This document shows positions 17,693 to 26,589 of a stretch of DNA of 64,000 bases, in pieces. The position numbers were made by a program, and so were the translations under genes. The DNA lies in NCBI GenBank assembly GCA_018828125.1, contig JAHJWB010000003.1, positions 211,034 to 275,033 on the forward strand, written 5' to 3'. Within the stretch, counting starts at the first letter, position 1. Each line of letters starts with the position of its first letter. The notes under the pieces were generated by a model that was not told the origin of the DNA, ran no database searches, and was given only the letters and a program-made list of their open reading frames with translations. The stretch comes from Gammaproteobacteria bacterium. GTDB taxonomy: Bacteria; Pseudomonadota; Gammaproteobacteria; Burkholderiales; Burkholderiaceae_C.

Positions 17693-18639
17693 GCACCCCG
17701 GTTTTTGATGTCGCCCTGTTTGGCGAGGCCATGTTGCTGCTGGTGGCCAACGAGCCGGGCCCGCTGGAGAACGCCACGGGCTTTCACAAGCGCACGGCCG
17801 GGGCTGAAACCAATGTGGCCATAGGCTTGGCGCGCCTGGGCCTGAAAGTGGGCTGGGCGAGCCGCCTGGGCACTGATTCGATGGGCCGCGCGTTGCTGGC
17901 TGCCATGCAGGGTGAGGGCATCGACTGCTCGCACGTGGTGTGTGATGCCAGGCAGCGCACCGGTTTTCAGTTCAAGGAACGCGTGACCGACGGCCGTGAC
18001 CCGCAGGTGGAATACCACCGCAAGGGCTCTGCCGCCAGCCAGATGGGGCCTGCGGATGTGGACGAGGCGTGGCTGCGGTCTGCCCGCCATTTGCACGCCA
18101 CCGGCGTGTTTGCCGCCATTTCGGACACCAGCCTGCTGGCCGCCATTCGCACGCTGGAGGTGATGCGTGCTGCAGGCCGCACCATTTCGTTCGATCCTAA
18201 TCTTCGTCCCACGCTGTGGTCATCGCCTGAGACGATGCGCCACTGGATCAACACCCTGGCGACTTACGCCGATTGGGTGCTGCCCGGCATGGAAGAGGGC
18301 GTGTTCCTGACCGGTGAAACCACCCCCGAGGGCGTGGCACGTTTCTATCGCGAACGCGGCGCCAAGCTGGTGGTGGTCAAGCTGGGCGCAGAGGGCGCCT
18401 ACTACGACAGCGCCGCATATGGCACTGGCCATGTGCCGGGCGTGCCAGTAGAGCAGGTAGTGGACACCGTGGGCGCTGGCGATGGCTTTGCCGTGGGCGT
18501 GATCAGTGCCTTGCTGGCCGGGCTGCCCGTGCAATCTGCCGTGCGGCGAGGCGCGTGGATTGGTGCGCGTGCCGTACAGGTGCTGGGCGACACCGAGGGC
18601 CTGCCATCCCAAGCGCAGTTGCTGGAGGCCGGGCTGTGA
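17689..18639 (+). CDS. kguK: PfkB-family sugar kinase, 2-ketogluconate kinase candidate
   Basis: This 316-residue ribokinase-type enzyme has the N-terminal GAETNVAIGLARLGL pocket and the C-terminal PfkB signature DTVGAGDGFAVG with the catalytic Asp. By sequence alone it could be called a 2-dehydro-3-deoxygluconokinase. Between kguE and kguD and under a PtxS-type operator it is best read as the kinase that makes 2-keto-6-phosphogluconate. Its ATG overlaps the end of kguE (ATGA), and its stop overlaps the kguD start (GTGA), so the three are tightly coupled. Confidence 0.85.
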   Translation: MSTPVFDVALFGEAMLLLVANEPGPLENATGFHKRTAGAETNVAIGLARLGLKVGWASRLGTDSMGRALLAAMQGEGIDCSHVVCDARQRTGFQFKERVTDGRDPQVEYHRKGSAASQMGPADVDEAWLRSARHLHATGVFAAISDTSLLAAIRTLEVMRAAGRTISFDPNLRPTLWSSPETMRHWINTLATYADWVLPGMEEGVFLTGETTPEGVARFYRERGAKLVVVKLGAEGAYYDSAAYGTGHVPGVPVEQVVDTVGAGDGFAVGVISALLAGLPVQSAVRRGAWIGARAVQVLGDTEGLPSQAQLLEAGL

Positions 18640-19655
18640 CCCTGTTGGATCAGCCGCAAGGCCGCGATGCCGTGCGCAAGCAGGTGCTGGTGTTTCGCGA
18701 GCTTCCGTCAGATCAGTTGGCGCGGTTGAAGGCGATGCATGACGTGACCGTGGCCAACCCTCGCAAGCCCGAGGAACGTGCCCGTTTTGATGTAGCGCTG
18801 TCGCAGGCGCAGGGGTTGATTGGCTCCAGTTTTCCGGTCGATGCGGCATTGCTGGCCCGTGCGCCTCTGCTGGAGGTGGTGTCCAGTGTGTCCGTAGGCG
18901 TGGACAACTACGCGCTGGACGCGCTGCAGGCGCGCGGCATTCTGCTTTGCCATACCCCCGGGGTGCTCGATGAAACGGTGGCAGACTCCGTGTTTGCGTT
19001 GCTCATGGCCACCAGCCGCCGCGTGGTGGAGCTGTCGCAACTTGTACGCGAAGGCCGGTGGACCCACAACATTGGAGAAGATTTTTTTGGCTTCGATATT
19101 CACGGCAAGACGCTGGGCCTGCTCGGTTTTGGCCGCATTGGCCAGGCCGTGGCGCGCCGCGCGGCGCTGGGGTTCGGCATGCCGGTGATTTACCACGCCC
19201 GCAGACCGGTCGACCTGGCCGCCCAGGCGCCTGAGTTGCAGGGCAAGGCCGCGCATGTCCCGCTGCCCCGCTTGTTGGCCCAATCGGACTTTGTGGTGGC
19301 GATGTTGCCCTTGTCTGACAGCACACGCGGCATGGTCAATGCCGACCTCTTTGCGGCCATGAAACCCGGCGCCATTTTTATCAACGGAGGCCGGGGCGCC
19401 ACGGTGGTTGAACAGGACCTGTTGCATGCCTTGGACCATGGCACATTGCGGGCTGCAGGCCTGGATGTGTTCGCCACCGAGCCGCTGCCGCTCGCGTCGC
19501 CCCTGCGCACCCATCCGCGGGTGACGCCGCTGCCCCACATTGGATCGGCCACGCACGATACGCGCCACGCTATGGCGGCGATGGCCACCACCAATCTGCT
19601 GCAGGCCTTGGCGGGCCAGCGCCCCGCGGCGGTGTACCGCACAGCACACGCATGA
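18636..19655 (+). CDS. kguD: 2-hydroxyacid dehydrogenase, 2-keto-6-phosphogluconate reductase candidate
   Basis: The 339-residue protein is a D-isomer-specific 2-hydroxyacid dehydrogenase. It has the NAD(P) motif LGLLGFGRIGQAVA, the substrate-site VSSVSVGVDNY, the conserved Arg in FINGGRGATV, the Glu of DVFATEPLP and the catalytic His in PLPHIGSAT. In the kgu pathway this step reduces 2-keto-6-phosphogluconate to 6-phosphogluconate. The start is the GTG that overlaps the kguK stop; a longer frame exists but runs over kguK. The related glyoxylate/2-ketogluconate reductase GhrB is the alternative. Confidence 0.85.
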   Translation: MTLLDQPQGRDAVRKQVLVFRELPSDQLARLKAMHDVTVANPRKPEERARFDVALSQAQGLIGSSFPVDAALLARAPLLEVVSSVSVGVDNYALDALQARGILLCHTPGVLDETVADSVFALLMATSRRVVELSQLVREGRWTHNIGEDFFGFDIHGKTLGLLGFGRIGQAVARRAALGFGMPVIYHARRPVDLAAQAPELQGKAAHVPLPRLLAQSDFVVAMLPLSDSTRGMVNADLFAAMKPGAIFINGGRGATVVEQDLLHALDHGTLRAAGLDVFATEPLPLASPLRTHPRVTPLPHIGSATHDTRHAMAAMATTNLLQALAGQRPAAVYRTAHA

Positions 19656-20716
19656 GCGACCTGCCCGCAGCGCCCCGCGCCCGCTCCACCATTGCCGATG
19701 TCGCGGCAGAGGCGGGCGTGTCCAAGGCCACCGTGTCGCGGTTTTTCAACCACCGCGAACGCCTGCTCAGCCCCGACATCGCAGCACGCGTGGAGGCGGC
19801 CATCGCCAAGCTGGCCTACGTGCCCAGCCCCATGGCGCAGGCGCTGAGCCATGGTCGGTCGCGGCTGATTGGCCTGGTGGTGGCAGACATCACCAACCCC
19901 TATTCGGTGGCCGTGTTGCGTGGCGCCGAGAAGGTCTGCCAGGAAGCGGGCTACCTGGTCATGCTGTTCAACCTGGGCAACGACCGCGAGCGCGAGCGAG
20001 CCGCCATCGACGCCCTGGCCAGCTACCAGGTGGACGGCTTCATCCTCAACACGCTCGGGCAGGGCGATGGGCAAACCGACGTCAACACGCTGCACGGCAA
20101 ACCGGCCGTGCTGGTGGACCGGCGCCATGCCGACCTGGCGGCAGATTTTGTCTCGCTCGACAACGAAGGCGCCATGCGCGACGCCTGCGCCCACCTTGTG
20201 GAACAAGGGTGGCGGCGCCTGCTCTATATCACCCAGCCGTTGCTTGGTGTGAGTTCGCGCCTGGAGCGCACCGCGGCGTTTCGCGCCTTTGTGGCGGCGC
20301 AGGGCCGCAGTGTGCGCGGCGAGGTGCTGGAGCTTGCGACAGAGCAGAGCGACGAGGCGCTGGACCAGGCCCTTGTGCGCTGGCACCAGAAGGCAAAACC
20401 GGGCGAGCGCTGTGCTGTGGTCGCTGGCAATTCGGTGGTGACGCTGCGCGTGGCAGCCGCTGTGTCGCCGCTGGGCTGGACCTTTGGGCAGGAACTGGGG
20501 TTCGTAGGGTTTGACGACCCCGAGTGGGCACCGCTGATTCGGCCCGGGCTGAGCACGCTGGCGCAGCCCACCGACGCCATAGGTCACCGCGCCGCGCAGT
20601 GCCTGCTGGAGCGGCTTGGCGGGCTGCAGGGCCCTGAGCGCGAAAGCCTTCTGCCGGGGCGGCTGATCGTGCGCGGCTCGTCGCTGGGCCTCCCATCGCC
20701 AAACGTGCCGGACTGA
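19652..20716 (+). CDS. ptxS: LacI-family regulator, PtxS candidate
   Basis: The 354-residue repressor starts with a LacI helix-turn-helix, TIADVAAEAGVSKATVSRFF (residues 12-31), and the hinge helix region SPMAQALSHGRS. A periplasmic-binding-protein-like sensor domain follows (LIGLVVADITNPYSVAVLRG). In Pseudomonas, PtxS binds 2-ketogluconate and represses the kgu genes and itself. Here the gene closes the unit whose front carries TGAAACCGGTTTCA, so the whole run including ptxS should be self-regulated. Its ATG overlaps the kguD stop. Confidence 0.88.
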   Translation: MSDLPAAPRARSTIADVAAEAGVSKATVSRFFNHRERLLSPDIAARVEAAIAKLAYVPSPMAQALSHGRSRLIGLVVADITNPYSVAVLRGAEKVCQEAGYLVMLFNLGNDRERERAAIDALASYQVDGFILNTLGQGDGQTDVNTLHGKPAVLVDRRHADLAADFVSLDNEGAMRDACAHLVEQGWRRLLYITQPLLGVSSRLERTAAFRAFVAAQGRSVRGEVLELATEQSDEALDQALVRWHQKAKPGERCAVVAGNSVVTLRVAAAVSPLGWTFGQELGFVGFDDPEWAPLIRPGLSTLAQPTDAIGHRAAQCLLERLGGLQGPERESLLPGRLIVRGSSLGLPSPNVPD

Positions 20717-20862
20717 CCCTTTGTCGGTGGGTGCGTTGGCCCGTTTGCCCGTTTGTGCATGAGGCACTGCGGTATGCTTTGCGGCTGCCTCCCAGCGTTC
20801 TGCAGGGCCGTGCAGTCCGTCTGCTTTGTCTTCCCCCGTGCTGTTTTTTCAGGTGCGCCCTA

Positions 20863-21567
20863 GTGCTGAATCCTTCCCTGGACATTTCCCGCGTTCGCGC
20901 CATTTCCATTGATCTGGACGACACCCTGTGGCCCATCTGGCCCACCATCACGCGGGCCGAAGCGGTGTTGCTGGACTGGCTTACCCACCACGCACCGGCT
21001 ACGGCAGCACTCTTCTCCAACACCGAGTCGCTGCGGGCCATCCGCAACCAGATGGTCACGCTGCGGCCCGATCTGCAAAGTGACTTGAGCGCCATGCGGC
21101 GCGAGTCCATTCGCCTGGCGCTCACGCAGGCCGGTGACGAACCAGCCCTGGCGGAGCCCGCCTTTGATCTGTTCTTTGCCGAGCGCCAGCGTGTCGACCT
21201 TTTTGAAGACGCCCACGACACACTGGCTTTTTTGTCGGCGCGGTATCCCGTGGTGGCCTTGTCCAATGGCAATGCCGACGTGCACCGCATCGGGATTGGC
21301 CATTATTTTCGGGCCAGCATCAGTGCGTCGGTGTTTGGCGTGGCCAAGCCCGATGTGCGCATTTTTCATGCGGCAGCTGTCGCAGCACAGGTGCAGCCGC
21401 ACGAGGTATTGCATGTGGGCGACGACGCCACCCTGGATGCTCAGGGCGCCCTGGATGCGGGCATGCAAGCCGTCTGGATCAACACGGCCAACCATCCCTG
21501 GCCGCATGCTGCATTGCCCCACGCTACGGTGGGCAGCCTGACCGCGTTGTGTAAGTTGCTTTCGTAG
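20863..21567 (+). CDS. HAD-family hydrolase
   Basis: The product of about 234 residues has HAD motif I (IDLDDTLWP, with nucleophile Asp), motif II in VVALSNGNAD, the motif III lysine in FGVAKPD and motif IV in VLHVGDDATLDAQGA. Phosphatases of this type act on small phosphorylated metabolites or pyrimidine nucleotides; the substrate is not visible. I chose the GTG at 20863 because the conserved domain starts soon after it; an in-frame start at 20731 would add 44 residues of low similarity. It is read in the same direction as ptxS but after 146 bases, so it is probably separate. Confidence 0.85.
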   Translation: MLNPSLDISRVRAISIDLDDTLWPIWPTITRAEAVLLDWLTHHAPATAALFSNTESLRAIRNQMVTLRPDLQSDLSAMRRESIRLALTQAGDEPALAEPAFDLFFAERQRVDLFEDAHDTLAFLSARYPVVALSNGNADVHRIGIGHYFRASISASVFGVAKPDVRIFHAAAVAAQVQPHEVLHVGDDATLDAQGALDAGMQAVWINTANHPWPHAALPHATVGSLTALCKLLS

Positions 21568-21696
21568 GGCGCTGGCCCCCCTGTGGCGCCAGGCACGGGC
21601 GGCTTGGTCCTCGTTTCTTGTCGCAGATCAAGAGTTCGCTGCTGCGAGGACCCTGGCGCTTGATCGCTCGGGTCTCTGCCGCCACACTCTGCCACC

Positions 21697-22542
21697 ATGC
21701 CCCGTAACCCACCTGTTCTGCCCGCAGTTCGCACCATCGGACTTCTCCAGCCGCTGAATTGGCTGAAGCTGGGTTGGCGTGACATGAGCCGCGCGGGCTG
21801 GATCAGCGTCTCACACGGTGTGGCTCTGGCGCTGTTGGGTGCGGCCATCATGGCGGTCGCACACCACCGGTTCTGGCTGCTGGCGGGGGCGCTGTCGGGA
21901 TTTCTGGTGGTGGCGCCGGTGCTGGCCACCAGCTTGTATGCGATGAGCCGCGCGCTGGAGCGCGGGGAGCCAGCCAACTTGGGCGTGGTGCTCAAGACCT
22001 GGTTCAACTGGCAACACAGCCACCTCAACAAATGGGGCAACGACTACTGGTGCATGGTGCAGTTCGGCGCCTTGCTGGCGCTGGCCGCCACCGGCTGGGT
22101 CATGACATCCGCCGCACTCATCACCCTGCTCGCGCCCGTGCCCATTGAGACGCCGTCGGACTTCTTGCGCCATGTAGTGCTGGCGCGCGAAGGTTGGCTG
22201 TTTGAGATCTGGCTGGGCCTGGGAAGCCTCATGGCGGCACCGATTTTTGCGTCCAGCGTGGTCGCCATGCCGCTGCTGCTGGACCGCCGCGCCACGCTGT
22301 TGCAAGCGGTGCTGGCCAGCTGGCAGGTGGTGCTGGGCAACCCGCTGCCCCTGGCGTTCTGGGCGGCGACCATCCTCGGGCTCACGCTGATGGGGCTGGG
22401 GTTGCTGATGCTGGGGCTGGTGGTGGTGATGCCGGTGCTGGGACATGCCAGCTGGCATGCTTACCGTGATTTGGTGGATGCCTCCAACCTGCCGGAGCGC
22501 GAGGTTGCGGCCTCTGCAAAGACCGGGGGAGGCAAGCCGTGA
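21697..22542 (+). CDS. DUF2189 family integral membrane protein
   Basis: The 281-residue protein begins LQPLNWLKLGWRDMSRAGW, the usual DUF2189 opening, and has about six hydrophobic segments (for example ALALLGAAIMAVA, LSGFLVVAPVLATSLYAM and GLTLMGLGLLMLGLVVVMPVLGH). Its function is unknown. The last codons overlap the start of the next small membrane gene (GTGA), so both proteins may act together in the inner membrane. Confidence 0.87.
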   Translation: MPRNPPVLPAVRTIGLLQPLNWLKLGWRDMSRAGWISVSHGVALALLGAAIMAVAHHRFWLLAGALSGFLVVAPVLATSLYAMSRALERGEPANLGVVLKTWFNWQHSHLNKWGNDYWCMVQFGALLALAATGWVMTSAALITLLAPVPIETPSDFLRHVVLAREGWLFEIWLGLGSLMAAPIFASSVVAMPLLLDRRATLLQAVLASWQVVLGNPLPLAFWAATILGLTLMGLGLLMLGLVVVMPVLGHASWHAYRDLVDASNLPEREVAASAKTGGGKP

Positions 22543-22751
22543 TCTTCGGCTTTACCGAGGCGCAGATCTCAGGCTTCTTCCTGACCTACGGGGTGGGGGC
22601 CTTCATCCTGTACATGCTGTTCATCATCGGACAGCTGGCGTGGGAATCCAAGGCGGGGCGTTTTGGCACCTTTGTGCTGTTTCTGGGCCTGGGCGTGGGG
22701 TTTCTGGGGTTTGTCGCCAAGGTGGTCATCCAGTGGTGGCTGGAGAAATAG
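22539..22751 (+). CDS. DUF2788 family small membrane protein
   Basis: This 70-residue protein has two membrane helices (GFFLTYGVGAFILYMLFIIG and TFVLFLGLGVGFLGFVAKVV) and the layout of DUF2788, a short betaproteobacterial family of unknown function. It starts with GTG overlapping the stop of the DUF2189 gene. Its size and coupling suggest a partner of that protein. Confidence 0.85.
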   Translation: MIFGFTEAQISGFFLTYGVGAFILYMLFIIGQLAWESKAGRFGTFVLFLGLGVGFLGFVAKVVIQWWLEK

Positions 22752-22841
22752 CGCTGGCGGATCGTTGGGGTCCAGCGCTTTTTGCTTTTGATCTCCTACT
22801 CTGGTGTCTCTCACACCACGCCCGTAGGCAAGCCCATCCGC

Positions 22842-23318
22842 TCAGTAGTTGAGCTTGGGATACCAGTCGGTGCCGCGCCCCTCGGGCGTCAGGTCCAGGA
22901 TGGACCACAGCGAGGCAATGTCGGGTGCATCGCGCGGGTCCTGGCCGGGGTCTGCCATTTCACGCGTCATTTCGCTTGCCCAGAACAGTCGCACCTTGTC
23001 GCCGTCACGCCGAAAGACGACAAGCGCCGGGTACTCACTCCCGTCGGGCATCAAGACGCCCAGGTCTTTTGCATAGTCATCGCCCACCGTTTGCACAAAG
23101 TTGAGGTGGCGCCAGCCGCGCTCCTGCGCAAAGGCAAACTGCCGCTCGACCGGGGAGCGCCCCAGAATTTTGAGGGCCACGCGCTGCTTGATGTCTGCCG
23201 CGCTGCCGTTGACTGCGCCGAGCCAGTTGGTGCACATGGGGCAAGGGCGGCCGCGCTGCGGACCGTACATCCAGAAATAGGTGACGAGCGTGTCTTTGCC
23301 GTCAAACAGCTCCAGTAG
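22842..23318 (-). pseudogene. DUF899 family protein, N-terminally truncated
   Basis: The visible frame matches the thioredoxin-like DUF899 group: LLELFDGKDTLVTYFWMYGP, then CPMCTNW with the paired cysteines, GRSPVERQ, ERGWRHLNF, and the ending DLTPEGRGTDWYPKLNY. The family normally has some 60-100 further residues before the first motif. Here the frame stays open only to 23408 without ATG, GTG or TTG, and no similarity remains before LLELF. The first ATG at 23270 would start inside the domain. It is probably a decayed copy whose 5' end was lost; a sequencing error is the alternative. Confidence 0.65.
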
Positions 23319-23497
23319 GCAACTCTGTGGCGGGAGTCCATTCTTTTTGCACCAGTGTTCTCCAATGGCCGAGCCTCGACCAAAATCGCCACTTTTGCGT
23401 GGCCGCGTTCAACGCTATGCAGGAGGCTTTCCGTTCGCTGCGTAGGCGGTGTCCTGCATTGTGGCGCGCGGAGAAAGGAGAGCAGATGCCGGGCCTG

Positions 23498-24829
23498 TCA
23501 GACCCGTCCAGCCACCGCCGTGCCGCTGAGCACCGCACCTTCGAGCGTGGCGGGGTAAGGCCCTTCCACATAGTCACCGCAAGCGGTAAGACTCTGCACA
23601 CCCGGTATGACCTGCATCCGAGGCCGTTGCAAACCTGGGGTGCAGGCAAAAGTGGCCCGCTTTTCCACCACGGTTTGCACCACTTTCAAGGGTGCAAGCG
23701 CGAGTTGCGCGGTGGCTTGCTCCAGCACCTGCTGTTCAATCTGCTGGCGGTCGCCATCGCTGGCACTGACCACAAATGCCAGCAGGCCTTGGTGGCCGTC
23801 AAGCTGGCCGCGGTCAAAGACGAATTGCGCAGGGTGTGCAGCTGTGTTGCGCAGGGCCAGCATGGGCTGGCGCAAACGTGCCCCCGAGGCGTGGGCGTAT
23901 ACCGTGGTGATGGCCTCAAAGCGCAGCCCATCTGCCAGCCTGGCCCACCGATGGGCGTCGGCAAAGCCGGGGGTGCTGGCCAATGCTGTCACCAGTCGAC
24001 TGGCTTCCCACGACGGGCACGCCAGGGTCACATGATCAAACGACGCAGGCAGGGCGTCGCCGCCGGTATGGGAATTGGCGGAAACGATCTGCCAGCGCCC
24101 ACCCGGCAGGGACTGTAGGCGCTGCACCCGCTTCCCCGTGGCGAGGAAACCGCCGCTTTGCTCCAGCCAGCCCGCTGCGGCTTGCGGAAACAAGGCGCCC
24201 AGGTCAGTGCGCGGCAGCAGTAGGTTGGAGCCTCCACGCCCGCTGAACAAGCTGTCTTGCAGCACCCGCAGAAACACCTGCCCGCTCGCTTGCGCTGCGG
24301 GGGTGTTGAGCGCCGACACGCACAGCGGATCAATGAACTCCGCCATCAACCGCGGCGTGAGCGAGGCGCACAGTTGCGCCACTGAAGTCTGGGGTGTGCA
24401 GCGAAATCCCCTCAGCTGCCACCCGGTGGCCGTGCGCAGCAGCGCCAGCTTGTCGCCCCAGCCCCAGCCCCTGGCGCGCGCAATGCCCAGCAATGCGTCC
24501 AGCGGCGGGGGCAGGTCGGGCAGCTGCAGTCCCTTTCCATCGGGAAACTGCAGCGTCAGAGGCAAGCGCAACAGCGCGGTGTCCGTGTCTATGCCTACCA
24601 GCCGCATCAGCCGCAGGCTTGTCGCATAAGCGCCGATGAGGATGTGCTGGCCGTTGTCCAGCGTGGCTGGCGTGCCGTTTGGCAACGTGGCCTGTACCGC
24701 GCGTGCGCGGCCCCCCACGGTGCGGGCGGCTTCGAACACGGTGACCTGGCGGCCCGCCTGTGTGTGCGCAATGGCGGCAGCCATGCCCGCCCAGCCTGCG
24801 CCGATCACGGCGACCTGCATGCGGCTCAT
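23498..24829 (-). CDS. hpnE: Squalene-associated FAD-dependent desaturase HpnE
   Basis: HpnE takes the product of HpnD and HpnC to squalene, the precursor of hopanoids. The 443-residue flavoprotein opens with the FAD Rossmann motif VAVIGAGWAGMAAAIAH, followed by VFEAARTVGGRAR and LDNGQHILIGAY, the latter typical of HpnE. The C-terminal ACGDYVEGPYPATLEGAVLSG holds the flavin. I chose the ATG at 24829, which overlaps the stop of the preceding gene (ATGA). No squalene-hopene cyclase is in the window. Confidence 0.93.
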   Translation of the reverse strand: MSRMQVAVIGAGWAGMAAAIAHTQAGRQVTVFEAARTVGGRARAVQATLPNGTPATLDNGQHILIGAYATSLRLMRLVGIDTDTALLRLPLTLQFPDGKGLQLPDLPPPLDALLGIARARGWGWGDKLALLRTATGWQLRGFRCTPQTSVAQLCASLTPRLMAEFIDPLCVSALNTPAAQASGQVFLRVLQDSLFSGRGGSNLLLPRTDLGALFPQAAAGWLEQSGGFLATGKRVQRLQSLPGGRWQIVSANSHTGGDALPASFDHVTLACPSWEASRLVTALASTPGFADAHRWARLADGLRFEAITTVYAHASGARLRQPMLALRNTAAHPAQFVFDRGQLDGHQGLLAFVVSASDGDRQQIEQQVLEQATAQLALAPLKVVQTVVEKRATFACTPGLQRPRMQVIPGVQSLTACGDYVEGPYPATLEGAVLSGTAVAGRV

Positions 24830-25587
24830 GCCTTGCTGGCTTTGCACTGGGCCTGCAAATCGACAGACGCCTTGCGCACGGCCGCATCGGCGCAGCGTTG
24901 GCGGAGTTCGCTTTGCGCCGCGCGATGCCCAGCGCTGGCGGCATGGGCCAGCAGCCGCAAGGCGTGCAGGCTGATCTCTGCGCCCGCACTCGCGCTGGTA
25001 CCAGCGGATGCAGGTGCAGGGGCGATAGCGGTTGCGGTTGTCGCTGGCGTGGGCACTGCCGCCGGGGTCGAGCCCAAGGTTTTGGGCGCTGTGTGGGTCG
25101 ACGGCAGGCGCTCTGCCACCGTGAAATCCCCGGTTTTGCCCGCCTGCGCCACCATGCGGTGGTACAGGTCCATCATGTGTGCCGTATCAGTGCCGGTGAG
25201 GCTGGCGGCGGGCTTGGACAAGTACATCGCAACCTCAGGCGGCAGGGCTGCGTTGACGCCGCTGGCCAGCGCGCCACTGCCCGGCGGCACTGCGGCACCC
25301 TCCACCACTGCCGCCTTGCCGCCCACGCGGGCTGCGTCGTCAGCCAGCGTGGCAGCGCCAGCCGCCGCACCCACACCCGCGGTTTTGCCCGCAGTGCCTG
25401 CCGCCGCCTTGCCCGCGCCGCTGGCCGCCTTGCCCAGAAGTCCCAAGAAAGCCTGAGCGGGCAGGGCGGTGCCCGCAAGTGCCAAGGCCAGCAGCACGAT
25501 TCGGGCAAATGCCGCCGTGCGCTGCACAGGCACGCGGCTGACCGTGGGGTGTGTGCCGGACGGGTTTGCGGACGAGGGCGAGGCCAT
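24826..25587 (-). CDS. Hypothetical secreted protein inside the hpnD-hpnE interval
   Basis: I do not recognise this protein of about 253 residues. A signal peptide is visible (AFARIVLLALALAGTALPAQA), followed by a Gly/Ala-rich stretch, a short conserved-looking part (LYHRMVAQAGKTGDFTVAERLPS), an Ala/Pro/Thr-rich linker and a helical end with two cysteines (RQRCADAA and LQAQCKA). Its stop overlaps the hpnE ATG, and it starts 34 bases after hpnD, so it is expressed with the squalene genes. A periplasmic role linked to hopanoids is possible but unproven. The exact start is uncertain. Confidence 0.7.
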   Translation of the reverse strand: MASPSSANPSGTHPTVSRVPVQRTAAFARIVLLALALAGTALPAQAFLGLLGKAASGAGKAAAGTAGKTAGVGAAAGAATLADDAARVGGKAAVVEGAAVPPGSGALASGVNAALPPEVAMYLSKPAASLTGTDTAHMMDLYHRMVAQAGKTGDFTVAERLPSTHTAPKTLGSTPAAVPTPATTATAIAPAPASAGTSASAGAEISLHALRLLAHAASAGHRAAQSELRQRCADAAVRKASVDLQAQCKASKA

Positions 25588-25621
25588 GGTGTGGGATGTG
25601 GGTGGTGTGCGTGCTGCGTGG

Positions 25622-26479
25622 TTACATGCGCCCAAGCGCTTGCACCTTCCACGCCAGCCAGAACTTGCGCAGCGGCGTGAGCTTGATGCGCTGGTGCAGC
25701 ACCTGAAAGTTCTCGTGCTCGATCTCGCGCAGCAGGGTGCGGTAGATGCTGGCCATCATCAGCCCCGGCTTTTGTGCGCGGCGATCAGCGTCGGGCAGCA
25801 GGGCCAGGGCCTCGTCGTACAGGCGGTGCGCGCGTTCGGCCTGAAACCGCATCAACGCCGTAAACCGGTCGGAATACGTGCGCTTCAATATCTCGTGCGC
25901 CTTGACGTCAAACTGCTGCAGCTCGCTCACCGGCAGGTAGATGCGGCCGAGCATGGCGTCTTCGCCCACGTCGCGGATGATGTTGGTGAGCTGAAAAGCC
26001 AGTCCCAAAGTGTGGGCGTATTGCGTGGTGCGTTCGTCGGTCTGGCCAAAGATGCGCGCGGTGACCTCACCCACGATACCCGCCACCAAGTGGCAGTAGC
26101 CCTTGAGGCCTGCAAAGTCAAGATAGCGCGTTTGCTCCAGGTCCATCTGGCAGCCATCGATGACGGCCTGCAGGTGGCGTTGCTCAATGCCGTAGTCCGC
26201 GGTGTGCGGCATCAACGCCAGCATCACGGGGTGGGTGGGCTGGCCCGCGTAGGCCTTGGCCACCTCTGCCTGCCACCAGGCCAGCTTGGTGCGGGCCACG
26301 CCGGGGTCGGTCACTTCGTCCACCACGTCATCCACCTCGCGGCAGAACGCATAGAACGCGGTGATGGCCGCACGCCGCGGCGCGGGCAAAAAGAGAAAAG
26401 CGTAATAAAAGCTGCTGCCCGAGGCCACGGCTTTTTGCTGGACGTACTGCTGCGGTGTCATGGGGCGGGATTGTCCCAT
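25622..26479 (-). CDS. hpnD: Presqualene diphosphate synthase HpnD
   Basis: HpnD condenses two farnesyl diphosphates to presqualene diphosphate. The protein of about 285 residues has the opening [18 protein letters not shown], the first aspartate-rich motif REVDDVVDE and the second [21 protein letters not shown], with both Mg-binding Asp clusters intact. The start is taken at the ATG at 26479; an ATG six codons later is equally possible. It lies before the secreted-protein and hpnE genes on the same strand. A palindromic repeat separates it from sdaA upstream. Confidence 0.93.
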   Translation of the reverse strand: MGQSRPMTPQQYVQQKAVASGSSFYYAFLFLPAPRRAAITAFYAFCREVDDVVDEVTDPGVARTKLAWWQAEVAKAYAGQPTHPVMLALMPHTADYGIEQRHLQAVIDGCQMDLEQTRYLDFAGLKGYCHLVAGIVGEVTARIFGQTDERTTQYAHTLGLAFQLTNIIRDVGEDAMLGRIYLPVSELQQFDVKAHEILKRTYSDRFTALMRFQAERAHRLYDEALALLPDADRRAQKPGLMMASIYRTLLREIEHENFQVLHQRIKLTPLRKFWLAWKVQALGRM

Positions 26480-26520
26480 GGCGGACACCACCGGGCTGTG
26501 CGCTGCGGTTTAGAGACTTT

Positions 26521-26570
26521 TTGGCCTCTAGCGCTTTATGGATAAGCGCTTGCAGCTATGAATTTTATAG
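26521..26570 (+). repeat. Dispersed palindromic repeat, copy 3
   Basis: TTGGCCTCTAGCGCTTTATG is followed by GATAAGCGCTTGCAGCTATG. The stem is slightly imperfect, with CTAGCGCTT pairing with AAGCGCTTG. It lies 20 bases beyond the sdaA stop, between sdaA and hpnD. Confidence 0.8.
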
Positions 26571-26589
26571 TTTCTTGCGGGCAGGCGGT

